64,000 bases of DNA, taken from assembly GCA_903906365.1 (NCBI GenBank), contig CAIVKC010000041.1, positions 174,272 through 238,271 on the forward strand, given 5' to 3'. Within the stretch, counting starts at the first letter, position 1; each line of letters starts with the position of its first letter. The notes under the pieces were generated by a model that saw only the letters and a list, made by a program, of their open reading frames with translations, was not told where the DNA came from and searched no databases. This DNA is from an uncultured Bacteroidota bacterium (GTDB lineage: Bacteria; Bacteroidota; Bacteroidia; Chitinophagales; Chitinophagaceae). This document shows, in pieces, positions 10,342-17,702 of the stretch. The translations under genes and the position numbers were made by a program.

Positions 10342-11262
10342 TCAGAAATCATCGCTGTCCCGGTAGGCCTTAATGAGGGCGAGCTCGCCTTCCTTGCCCG
10401 GGTTCTGGGTGCCGTGTTCCATGCCCAGAATGCCCTTGTATCCCTTGGCGTGAATATGGGAGAATATCCTCTTATAATCCATCTCTCCGGTACCGGGTTC
10501 ATTTCTTCCGGGATTGTTACCGATCTGGAAATAGCCGATTTCATCATAAGTCAAATCGATATTGGCAATCAGGTTTCCGGTATTACGCTGGATATGATAC
10601 ATGTCAAAAAGGATCTTGCATACCGGACTTTTTATCGCCTTGCATATCGCATAGGCCTGGTCTGCCGTGCGCAAAAAAAGATCCGGCGTGTCACTTAAAG
10701 GCTCCAGTACCATGATAATGCCATGTGGTTCCAGTATGTCAACAGCCCTTCGCAGCGCCTCGATGATATGGGCTGTCTGCATGCCTTCCGGCAGGGACCT
10801 GTCAAAGTCACCGGGAACGACGGTTGTCAGTTTGCCATTGCATCGCTTGGAAACTTCTACCGCCTGCCTGCATCCTTTCAGGAAGATCTCCACATATTCC
10901 GGTTTTCCGGCGGCCAGGGTATTTTCCCCGTTGCCTCCTTTATCCAGTACAAACACACCCATATCCATGCCCCTTCTGGCCAGGGCATCCCCTATCTTTT
11001 GCTGCTCGCCGGCAGGTCTTCCCATCATGCCATTGTCCTCGATGGCCCGAAAACCGTGTTCATAAGCGAATTGAATCTGGTTCACAAAATCACTGCCCGC
11101 CAGATTTTCGAACATACCGTCGTGGATGCCATAATTCAGGTGAAAGGGCTTATCCCCCAAATCGGCTTTCTTTTTTTTAATCGGGCTTGCTCCGGCAAGG
11201 CCGGCAGTAAGGAGGGAAGCTCCCCCCAGGAGGGAATGTTGAAGGAATTGTTTGCGTTGCAT
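10342..11262 (-). CDS. Exported TIM-barrel sugar isomerase/epimerase-like protein (hydroxypyruvate isomerase type)
   Basis: The product (306 residues) begins RKQFLQHSLLGGASLLTAG, a Tat- or Sec-like export signal ending near ASP or ADL, so it probably acts in the periplasm. The rest is an AP-endonuclease-2 type TIM barrel: GFRAIEDNGMMGR near 70, VVPGDFD near 150, VLEPL near 183, LFDMYHIQR near 222, and the closing GMEHGTQNPGKEGE near 280. The conserved acidic and histidine residues Glu186, Asp221, His224 and Glu282 (approximate positions) would form the metal site. It resembles hydroxypyruvate isomerases but could act on keto-sugars. It precedes the GMC gene by about 200 bases on the same strand. 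Confidence 0.78.
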   Translation of the reverse strand: MQRKQFLQHSLLGGASLLTAGLAGASPIKKKKADLGDKPFHLNYGIHDGMFENLAGSDFVNQIQFAYEHGFRAIEDNGMMGRPAGEQQKIGDALARRGMDMGVFVLDKGGNGENTLAAGKPEYVEIFLKGCRQAVEVSKRCNGKLTTVVPGDFDRSLPEGMQTAHIIEALRRAVDILEPHGIIMVLEPLSDTPDLFLRTADQAYAICKAIKSPVCKILFDMYHIQRNTGNLIANIDLTYDEIGYFQIGNNPGRNEPGTGEMDYKRIFSHIHAKGYKGILGMEHGTQNPGKEGELALIKAYRDSDDF

Positions 11263-11281
11263 ATCCGGAATATTTTCTGCC

Positions 11282-11289
11282 TAAAGATA
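11282..11289 (-). promoter_or_regulatory. Possible -7 box (TATCTTTA) for the TIM-barrel gene
   Basis: Minus-strand TATCTTTA sits 19 bases upstream of the start codon at 11262, the same distance as the TAnnTTTG boxes elsewhere in the window, with one mismatch at the last base. Confidence 0.4.
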
Positions 11290-11375
11290 GGGTTGCCAGG
11301 CCAGAATCCCATCAAAGATTTCCAGTATACGTTTAGGAAAATCCGGATTATTTAATTGAATCCTCCCGTTTTGAC

Positions 11376-12485
11376 TCAAAACAGACTGGCCTGCTGCCCT
11401 GGCCTGCGGAAACCGGAGGTGTCCAGCTGCCATTCCTCCGCATTCATCCCATAGAGCTTTCCGTATTTTTTATATTGCTGGGCAATCATATCGGCCACAG
11501 GGCCTTCCCCGCGCATGCGCACCCCCCAGCGACTGTCATTGACCTTTCCTCCATGGCTTTGTTCAATAAGGTGCCATACCTTTTCTGCCCGGTCAGGAAA
11601 ATTCTTGAACAGCCAGTCATGGAAAAGCAGTTTGATGGCACCATTGAGCCTGATGAAGGTGTAGGCTGTAAAAGTAGCTCCCTGTTCGGAGGCAGCCTTC
11701 ATGATTCGCTGCATTTCATGTTCATTGAGTCCTGGAATCATCGGCCCCATCATCACACCCATGCGTACCCCGGCTGCGGCCAGTTCACCGATAACTTTTA
11801 GTTTTTGGCGGGCTGTCGTAGTCCTGGGTTCCATCAGGCGCCGTAAGTCTTCATTAAATGAGGTGATCGAAACCATCGCGGAGACAATGTTTTTGCGCGC
11901 CATTTCCTGCAGTATGTCTTTGTCACGGAGAATCCATGCGTTCTTGGTGAGTATGCCCACCGGCTGATTGAATTCATTGCAAACTTCCAGCAAACGCCTG
12001 GTGAGCCGGTACTTCTGTTCGGCCGGCTGGTAGCAGTCGGTGTTTCCGCTGAGCATGATGGGAGCAGGCTGCCATTTGGGATTCATCAGAAACCTGCGGA
12101 GCAGCTGGGGTGCATTTTTTTTTACGATGATCTTTGTTTCAAAATCAAGGCCGGCGCTGAAACCCCAGTATTCATGCACATTTCGTGCAAAACAGTAAAT
12201 GCATCCGTGCTCACAACCTGCATAGGGGTTCATGCTGTAGCCCATGCGGACATCCTGGCTTTCCACCTTATTGACAATCGTTCTGGACTCCTGCTCCAGA
12301 TACCGGGTGCGGTCATTGTCCACAGCCCATTCATCAATTCCCTCCGGGTGCTCCCGGGTGGTTTCCATTTTTTGAAAACGGTTTTTCGTATTGATCTGTG
12401 CACCCCGGCCGGTAAGATAGGGGTCTAAAGGGTCCTTTGCTTTTGCAGCGACCTTGAAATGGTCCTGTTGTAATGGTTCACTCAT
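11376..12485 (-). CDS. PA0069/SplB-like radical SAM protein with C-terminal clamp-type motif
   Basis: The product (369 residues from this start) has the radical SAM cluster motif CxxxCxxC at Cys91, Cys95 and Cys98 in AGCEHGCIYCFAR. YCFARxxHEY and the later LTKNAWILRD and TTTARQKLKVIGELAAAG blocks mark the PA0069 family, related to spore photoproduct lyase and often labelled DNA repair photolyase. The last residues are QQASLF followed by the stop, giving QASLF, a QxxLF peptide of the kind that binds the DNA sliding clamp. A longer frame begins at 12572, but its extra 29 residues are proline/phenylalanine-rich, so MSEPLQ at 12485 is chosen. It is third in a minus-strand set after two 2H phosphoesterase genes. 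The actual lesion or substrate is unknown. Confidence 0.85.
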   Translation of the reverse strand: MSEPLQQDHFKVAAKAKDPLDPYLTGRGAQINTKNRFQKMETTREHPEGIDEWAVDNDRTRYLEQESRTIVNKVESQDVRMGYSMNPYAGCEHGCIYCFARNVHEYWGFSAGLDFETKIIVKKNAPQLLRRFLMNPKWQPAPIMLSGNTDCYQPAEQKYRLTRRLLEVCNEFNQPVGILTKNAWILRDKDILQEMARKNIVSAMVSITSFNEDLRRLMEPRTTTARQKLKVIGELAAAGVRMGVMMGPMIPGLNEHEMQRIMKAASEQGATFTAYTFIRLNGAIKLLFHDWLFKNFPDRAEKVWHLIEQSHGGKVNDSRWGVRMRGEGPVADMIAQQYKKYGKLYGMNAEEWQLDTSGFRRPGQQASLF

Positions 12486-12640
12486 ATGTTTGATCGGAAA
12501 ATGGTAGCCTTTATTAAAGGGTGCTGATGGAAACGGGTAAAAGGGCATCGGAAAAAACGGGTCAGGTTGCAAACAGACCGGCGCATTTGATGGAGCCGGG
12601 GCGCGAGGTCCACAGGAAACATCAGTCTGTAAGGCGCATG

Positions 12641-13261
12641 TCAGGCGAAGAGTTCCCCCTGTCGGGTAATTACCGGCAGGTTCATGAATTCAAGCCGCTG
12701 GGCTATCTGGTAGGCGCGGTCGCCGGCCCTTCGCTTGAGCAGCAGCATGCTGTCGGCGACAAATCTGCCGGTGAAGCTTTTCTGGCTGTACTCGGCCCAG
12801 CTTTTTTCATATTGAACCGGTTGAAGCCTGGTAGCTATGTTGAGGCGGGGTTCATCAAAGAAATGGGGCTTGTGATCCCGGTTGAGTTTCATCAGCTGCT
12901 GGGCAGTCTTCATTTCCCGGATGAGGCCCCTGATGGGTTCCTTGGTGGCAACCTGAATAAACACCGAATGGGATGGGAAACTGCCGAAATTTCTGAGCTC
13001 CACCCGGAATGGATGGTATCCCATGGAAAGGGTCTTGATGCGGTGCAACACCCTTTCTTCCATCATGGCGTACTGGCTGAAACTAACCAGCGCAATATGT
13101 GGCCGGCTTCCGGACGAATACGGCGTGCCGTAAGAATCAGCAAATTCCTTTTTGGCCAACCTGATCTTGTTTCGCAACTCTTCGTGGGGGTTTAAAACCA
13201 GCAGGTATTCGTTGACCTGGTAGCCGGGAATGCTCTGGATATTAATTTTTGTGGTTTGCAT
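12641..13261 (-). CDS. 2H phosphoesterase (2'-5' RNA ligase superfamily) paralogue 1, second histidine lost
   Basis: The product (206 residues) has the duplicated fold of the 2H superfamily, whose members cleave or ligate 2'-5' or cyclic phosphodiesters with two HxTx motifs. The first motif is present as RPHIALVSF (His55). The position of the second, usually PHLTIA, reads PRLNIATRL, so the histidine is Arg139. The last six residues are QGELFA, containing the clamp-type pentapeptide QGELF. The gene follows paralogue 2 by 21 bases and precedes the radical SAM gene by 155. Alone it should be catalytically impaired; with paralogue 2, which keeps the other histidine, it might complete an active site. 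Confidence 0.75.
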   Translation of the reverse strand: MQTTKINIQSIPGYQVNEYLLVLNPHEELRNKIRLAKKEFADSYGTPYSSGSRPHIALVSFSQYAMMEERVLHRIKTLSMGYHPFRVELRNFGSFPSHSVFIQVATKEPIRGLIREMKTAQQLMKLNRDHKPHFFDEPRLNIATRLQPVQYEKSWAEYSQKSFTGRFVADSMLLLKRRAGDRAYQIAQRLEFMNLPVITRQGELFA

Positions 13262-13282
13262 ATGTTGATTTGAATGGTGGAA

Positions 13283-13894
13283 TCAGTTGCTGTTAGGATA
13301 GACCCCGTGGCCTGATGGAAGGAAATGAAAAATATTCACGGCCTTGCAGGATCCAGTCCGGCTGTCCTTTTTCAATAATATCAGTTCGGTGGCATCAAAG
13401 GAGGCATGGAAATATTTGGCGGCAAAATCGAAAATGGCTTTCTCATACACCGCTTCCGGCATTTTTGCTGAAATACACAGATGTGGTTTCTGGCAGGATG
13501 AAACAGGCGCGTTCAGGTAGGCGTCCAGTGCCTGCAGTTGCGACCTCAGCCTGGAAAAAGGTTCAGGATCCTGCACACGCAGGTAAATGAGGTGCGGGGG
13601 AAAACCGCTGTAATTATTGAGGGTCACCCGGAAGGTATGGAACTGGCTGCAAATCCGCTGGATCCAGCGAATCAGGGTCCCTTCCATTTCCTCTACGGCA
13701 AGGAAGTCCGCGACCGTGATCTGGGGCTTGGCTTTGGATACGGCACTGTCGCCATAGCCGGAGGCCATATAATTTTTCTGCTCCATTACCTTTTCAAGCA
13801 CAGCCCGGTCAGGCCGCACAACCAGCTGGTATTCTTCCTGGCGACGCCCGTTTGTTTCTTCCCTGTATGGCTGGTTAAATGTGCCCGGAACCAT
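13283..13894 (-). CDS. 2H phosphoesterase paralogue 2, first histidine lost
   Basis: The product (203 residues) aligns along its length with the neighbouring paralogue (shared blocks: the start of strand one, a FPPHLIYLRV/FPSHSVFIQV segment, and VYEKAIF.. against QYEKSWA..). Here the first motif reads KPQITVADF, with Gln58 in place of histidine, while the second is intact as KPHLCIS (His138). It is the promoter-proximal gene of the minus arm, starting 71 bases from the divergent umuD homologue. A start at MEQKNY would drop the first beta strand, so the ATG at 13894 is kept. Confidence 0.73.
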   Translation of the reverse strand: MVPGTFNQPYREETNGRRQEEYQLVVRPDRAVLEKVMEQKNYMASGYGDSAVSKAKPQITVADFLAVEEMEGTLIRWIQRICSQFHTFRVTLNNYSGFPPHLIYLRVQDPEPFSRLRSQLQALDAYLNAPVSSCQKPHLCISAKMPEAVYEKAIFDFAAKYFHASFDATELILLKKDSRTGSCKAVNIFHFLPSGHGVYPNSN

Positions 13895-13930
13895 AAATTT
13901 TTTTTACCTGATTAATAATTTAGCATAAAT

Positions 13931-13949
13931 TTACTAAATAAATTAGTAA
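13931..13949. promoter_or_regulatory. Inverted repeat TTACTAA-N5-TTAGTAA in divergent promoter
   Basis: Within the 71-base AT-rich gap between the 2H gene and the umuD homologue, 13931-13937 and 13943-13949 are perfect 7-base inverted complements with a 5-base spacer. The centre is 25 bases from the umuD ATG and 46 from the 2H start, so a bound dimer could control both directions. It matches neither the E. coli nor the Bacillus SOS box. Confidence 0.5.
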
Positions 13950-13965
13950 TCTCAAAATCTTTTAT

Positions 13966-14400
13966 ATGGAACTGGAACAATTTTTTGCCACCGGATACAG
14001 GGGAAGCAAGCAATTCTCTCAAAATGATATCCAGACCGCCAATGCTACTGGCTTTACGGCGGCGGCCGATGATTATATGGAAAGAGGCATAGATCTTAAT
14101 GAACAGCTGGTACGCAACAAACCGGCTACCTTCTTTATGCGGGTAAGCGGGGATGCCATGATAGGAGCGGGGATCCATGACGGTGATGTGGTCATTGTTG
14201 ACCGCTCTGTGCGGGCGGTCAGCGGCAGGGTGGTTATCGCAGCACTGAATGGGGAAATGCTGATCCGGCGCTTCGATAAGCATTTCAACAAGATCAGGCT
14301 GCTGTCGGAGACCCCAAAACTTTCTCCCATTGATATTGACCTGTCGGGTGCGGAATTTTCCATTTGGGGAGTGGTTACCTATGTGATTCACGGACTCTGA
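13966..14400 (+). CDS. umuD: UmuD homologue (S24 fold) lacking the catalytic residues
   Basis: The product (144 residues) aligns without gaps from the cleavage site to the dyad with E. coli UmuD: ATGFTAAADDYMERGIDLN corresponds to QCGFPSPAADYVEQRIDLN, and SGDAMIGAGIHDGD to SGDSMIDGGISDGD. The cleavage-site cysteine (E. coli Cys24) is Thr28, the nucleophilic serine (Ser60) is Ala64 encoded by GCC at 14155-14157, and the general-base lysine (Lys97) is Arg101 encoded by CGG at 14266-14268. No helix-turn-helix is present, so it is not LexA. Known UmuD cleaves itself to UmuD' and activates polymerase V; this one cannot use that chemistry. It lies 22 bases upstream of umuC, so the two are co-transcribed. 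Confidence 0.9.
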   Translation: MELEQFFATGYRGSKQFSQNDIQTANATGFTAAADDYMERGIDLNEQLVRNKPATFFMRVSGDAMIGAGIHDGDVVIVDRSVRAVSGRVVIAALNGEMLIRRFDKHFNKIRLLSETPKLSPIDIDLSGAEFSIWGVVTYVIHGL

Positions 14401-14422
14401 AAAATCAAACATATAAATACCC

Positions 14423-15718
14423 ATGACGGCTATAGTAGACTGCAACAGCTTTTATTGCTCCTGTGAAAGGCTCTTTCGACCGGATCTTCTTAATAAGCCG
14501 GTCGTTGTCCTGAGCAATAACGACGGATGCATCATATCCCGGACCGATGAGGCCAAACAGGCCGGGATCGGTATGGCCGGTCCCTATTTTCAGGCCAGGG
14601 GCCTCCTTGAAAAAAACGGGGTTGCAGTTTTTTCCTCCAACTACCACCTCTATGGGGACATGAGCTGGAGGGTCATGGAGACCCTGCGCATGCTGATGGG
14701 CGGGGGAAAGACCGGCCGCGATAAAGTCGAAGTTTACTCCGTAGACGAAGCTTTCCTGGATCTGGATGGCATTGTCCCCGGGGAAGCGGAGTCCTTTGCC
14801 AGGCATATCCGCGAGACCGTGGAACAATGGACCGGGATCTCTGTTTCCGTAGGGGTTGCCCCCACCCGCACCCTGGCCAAAATCGCCAATCACGCCGCCA
14901 AAAAGAATAAGCAGTCTACGGGTTGTGTCCAGGTTCTGCTTTCAGATGATTCCCGCCGGAAGGCCCTGCAACAGACCCGTGTGGACGGTATATGGGGTGT
15001 AGGCAGGTCCTATGCAGAACGTCTTATAAACTGGGGCATCACCAGTGCCTGGGAACTCAGTAACATGCCACCCGAATGGGCCAGGAAAAACCTGGGGGGT
15101 GTTGTGGGGGTCCGGCTGATCAGGGAGCTACGGGGAGAGCCTTCCATAGCCATCGAGGAGGAGTTGACTGATAAGAAAATGATCGCCACCACCCGGATGT
15201 TTGGAAGGCCCGTCACAGATCTCTGCGACCTGCAGGAAGCTGTGGCAACCTATACATCCAGGGCAGCCGAAAAATTACGCAGACAGCAGAGTGCGGCCAG
15301 GATAGTGAGTGTATTCATTGTTCCTAGGGATATGGACCACCGGGAGGATTTCAGTCATGGCGCTTCCATCCATAACCGGACCATCCTGGAGACAGCCACT
15401 TCCCTGACCCACCAGCTCATTAAGCCGGCCATCTGCCTGGTTGGGCAAATGTTCCAGGAAGGCACCACCTACAAAAAGGCAGGGGTCATGCTAAGCGGAT
15501 TGGAACCCGACCAATCCATCCAGGGTAATCTCTTTGGGCAGGCCTCCGCCCATTCAGACCGGTTTTTGATGGCTGCCATCGATAATGTGAACTTCGGAAT
15601 CCGGGAGGATACAGTCAAATATGCTTCCTCCGGCATGAAAAGAAACTGGAAGATGCGCCAGGAACTGCGGTCCCCGCGCGCTTCCACCCGCTGGCATGAA
15701 ATGAGGAAAGTAAGCTGA
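14423..15718 (+). CDS. umuC: Y-family translesion DNA polymerase UmuC
   Basis: The product (431 residues) is the polymerase subunit of DNA polymerase V type enzymes. Metal-binding Asp6 (IVDCNSFY), the steric-gate Tyr11, and the Asp108-Glu109 pair in VYSVDEAF are all present, as are VVVLSNNDGCIISR (fingers), SVSVGVAPTRTLAKIANHAAKK, and the GVGRSYAERLINWGI helix-hairpin-helix. The C-terminal UmuC-specific region contains QGNLF at 367-371, matching the clamp-binding peptide QLNLF at the corresponding place in E. coli UmuC. All catalytic residues look intact, in contrast to the UmuD partner just upstream. Confidence 0.95.
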   Translation: MTAIVDCNSFYCSCERLFRPDLLNKPVVVLSNNDGCIISRTDEAKQAGIGMAGPYFQARGLLEKNGVAVFSSNYHLYGDMSWRVMETLRMLMGGGKTGRDKVEVYSVDEAFLDLDGIVPGEAESFARHIRETVEQWTGISVSVGVAPTRTLAKIANHAAKKNKQSTGCVQVLLSDDSRRKALQQTRVDGIWGVGRSYAERLINWGITSAWELSNMPPEWARKNLGGVVGVRLIRELRGEPSIAIEEELTDKKMIATTRMFGRPVTDLCDLQEAVATYTSRAAEKLRRQQSAARIVSVFIVPRDMDHREDFSHGASIHNRTILETATSLTHQLIKPAICLVGQMFQEGTTYKKAGVMLSGLEPDQSIQGNLFGQASAHSDRFLMAAIDNVNFGIREDTVKYASSGMKRNWKMRQELRSPRASTRWHEMRKVS

Positions 15719-15874
15719 CATATAGCCCTTTGGAAATCATTATTTTGCACTCAGCGGGGGCCGCAGTTACCCCGGAGGGGAACGGGACTTTGGAGGAATT
15801 CCTGTCTGCAGGCCTTTTGCCCAAAATTCAATTGTTTTAAAATATATTATTTCAAAGATCGTCTACCTGTAAGT

Positions 15875-16459
15875 ATGGACGAGATATTGACGATACAACC
15901 GGTTATGGAAAGTTCTTCCAGGAAAAATATCACTACCGTGATCAGCCAGTTTGGTAAGCGGTTAATGGGATTCATCCGACAGCGTGTAAACAATGATGCT
16001 GACGCCGAAGACATCCTGCAGGATGTGTGGTATCAACTGACGGCCACAGTGGATACAGAACCCATTGAACAGGTGAGCAGCTGGTTGTTCCGGGTAGCAC
16101 GCAATAAAATCATAGACCGTTACCGCAAGAAAAAACCCGAATCTCTGGAAGAAACCCTCCGGTTTGAAAATGAAGACGGGGAAATCAGCTTTAAGGAAAT
16201 CCTGCTTGCAGAAAACAATAATCCGGAGACAGAGTATTTGAGAAACCTCTTCTGGAAAGAATTACAGGATGCGCTCGATGAACTCCCTGCCGAACAGCGA
16301 AATGTCTTTGTATGGAATGAACTGGAAGACATACCATTTAAGAAAATTGCTGAACAGACCGGTGAACAGGTCAATACGCTCATATCCCGCAAGCGCTATG
16401 CAGTATTGCATTTACGTGAGCGGTTACAGACACTTTATTTTGAAATAATCAATCACTAA
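15875..16459 (+). CDS. ECF-type RNA polymerase sigma factor
   Basis: The product (194 residues) has sigma region 2 (LMGFIRQRVNNDADAEDILQ, then DVWYQL and WLFRVARNKIIDRYRKK) and region 4 (LDELPAEQRNVFVWNELEDI, then PFKKIAEQTGEQVNTLISRKR). These are the -10 and -35 recognition parts of a sigma-70 family extracytoplasmic-function factor. There is no classical anti-sigma gene next to it; instead a small membrane protein gene follows after 13 bases. A 155-base gap separates it from umuC, so it is probably a separate transcription unit. Confidence 0.9.
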   Translation: MDEILTIQPVMESSSRKNITTVISQFGKRLMGFIRQRVNNDADAEDILQDVWYQLTATVDTEPIEQVSSWLFRVARNKIIDRYRKKKPESLEETLRFENEDGEISFKEILLAENNNPETEYLRNLFWKELQDALDELPAEQRNVFVWNELEDIPFKKIAEQTGEQVNTLISRKRYAVLHLRERLQTLYFEIINH

Positions 16460-16472
16460 AAAAAATTGAATC

Positions 16473-16814
16473 ATGAAACGATTTTGGATACGAAAGGTTG
16501 TTGGGATAATTATGATTGCAATCGTCGGCCTATTCTTACTGGGTTCCCTGGTCATGTTCCTTTGGAACGGATTGCTGCCCGTGCTATTTCACTTCCCGCT
16601 TATTAGTTTCTGGCAGGCGCTCGGGCTGCTTTTGCTCAGTAAGATACTCTTTGGCGGTTTCCGGGGCGCCCATTGGGGACGGCACAGGTGGAAAGAAAAG
16701 ATGCAGGAAAAATGGCAGCGCATGACTCCGGAGGAGCGCGAAAAATTTAAGGCAGAATGGACCAGCCGCTGCGGCAGCCGCAGGCGCTTTGGCCAGGATC
16801 AGCCTGTTGAATGA
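16473..16814 (+). CDS. Small two-helix membrane protein with charged C-terminal tail
   Basis: The product (113 residues) has two hydrophobic segments, about 9-34 and 37-60, then a basic/acidic tail (GAHWGRHRWKEKMQEKWQRM, TPEEREKFKAEW) that should form an amphipathic helix in the cytoplasm. It follows the sigma gene by 13 bases and its stop overlaps the start of the methyltransferase frame by the four bases ATGA, so translation is probably coupled. Similar small proteins are common downstream of ECF sigma genes in Bacteroidota; the function is not known to me. It is the most likely local partner of the sigma factor. Confidence 0.75.
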   Translation: MKRFWIRKVVGIIMIAIVGLFLLGSLVMFLWNGLLPVLFHFPLISFWQALGLLLLSKILFGGFRGAHWGRHRWKEKMQEKWQRMTPEEREKFKAEWTSRCGSRRRFGQDQPVE

Positions 16815-17461
16815 GACCGGTTCCCCCTTATTCTGTTAACCAACGCTATTATAACATGCTTCTGATGACAAAGTCAGATTCCGCAATCCGCCGCCGGTCC
16901 TTTGATAAGGTCCGTACGGCGGATTGTTTTCGACCTGACAACAACAAGACAACAATGGACTGGGCCATCGAGCTATTGCAGCTTGAGCCCTACCAGCACA
17001 TTCTCGAAATCGGATTTGGATCCGGCAGAACCCTTCAGACCCTTGGCAGGAAGCTGCAGGTTGGGTTCCTGGCCGGAGTGGACAGATCCCCTGAAAATTA
17101 CCTGATGGCGCTCAAGAGGAACCGCAGGCTTATAGAACAGCAAATCCTTCAATTGCATTTGGGAACTGTTTCGGAACTTCCTTATCCCGCCGGTTATTTT
17201 CATACCCTTTTTTCCAATCATTCCCTGGATTTCCTGCATGAATGCCCGGATTCCATGCACCACCTGCATAGCCTGCTCAGGAGCCAGGGACGGCTCGTGC
17301 AGGTCTTCCAGCCAAAGTGGGCTCCATCCGATGCGGACCTTTGGAAAGTGGCTGAGCAGGTGCAAAAAAAGTTCAGTGAAAGCGGACTCTCAGCGGTGCA
17401 GATATCCTTCCTCGAGATGCATCCGGTGAATGCTTTTGCAGTGGTGGGTTTCAAGCCCTGA
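16811..17461 (+). CDS. Class I SAM-dependent methyltransferase
   Basis: The product (216 residues) contains the SAM-binding motif I HILEIGFGSGRTL near residue 60, an acidic post-I residue in GVDRSPENY, and a motif IV region PAGYFHTLFSNHSLDF. The order matches methyltransferases of the UbiE/Methyltransf_11 type. The start at 16811 overlaps the previous stop (ATGA); an internal ATG at 16856 (MLLMTK) is a possible alternative, since the conserved part begins later. The substrate cannot be read. Confidence 0.8.
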   Translation: MRPVPPYSVNQRYYNMLLMTKSDSAIRRRSFDKVRTADCFRPDNNKTTMDWAIELLQLEPYQHILEIGFGSGRTLQTLGRKLQVGFLAGVDRSPENYLMALKRNRRLIEQQILQLHLGTVSELPYPAGYFHTLFSNHSLDFLHECPDSMHHLHSLLRSQGRLVQVFQPKWAPSDADLWKVAEQVQKKFSESGLSAVQISFLEMHPVNAFAVVGFKP

Positions 17462-17702
17462 ATGTGAGCCCTTCCTGCCAGCTGCCTCCCTTTGTTTAGC
17501 TGTCACTGATTTTGTGCCTGCCTGCCCTGAACCTTACCATCATGCGAAGACTTGCCTGGGGAATTCCCGGCGAAAGCCGAAATACGGGCATTAACATAAG
17601 TTTTGCACAGCCCGATTAAATTATGGGGAGTGTATGCCTTCTTATATACAAGGCCGGATGAATTGATACCGACCCGATTTGATCACAATTTAATTTACAA
17701 CT

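Noticed and set aside
12486..12572. N-terminal extension of the radical SAM protein
   Set aside because: The 29 extra residues are Pro/Phe-rich and unlike the family; the ATG at 12485 is better placed before the conserved region.
13931..13949. Canonical LexA (SOS) box
   Set aside because: The dyad TTACTAA-N5-TTAGTAA does not match CTGT-N8-ACAG or GAAC-N4-GTTC, so it is reported only as an unassigned inverted repeat.
13966..14400. LexA repressor
   Set aside because: The protein has no N-terminal helix-turn-helix domain and aligns with UmuD from near its start.
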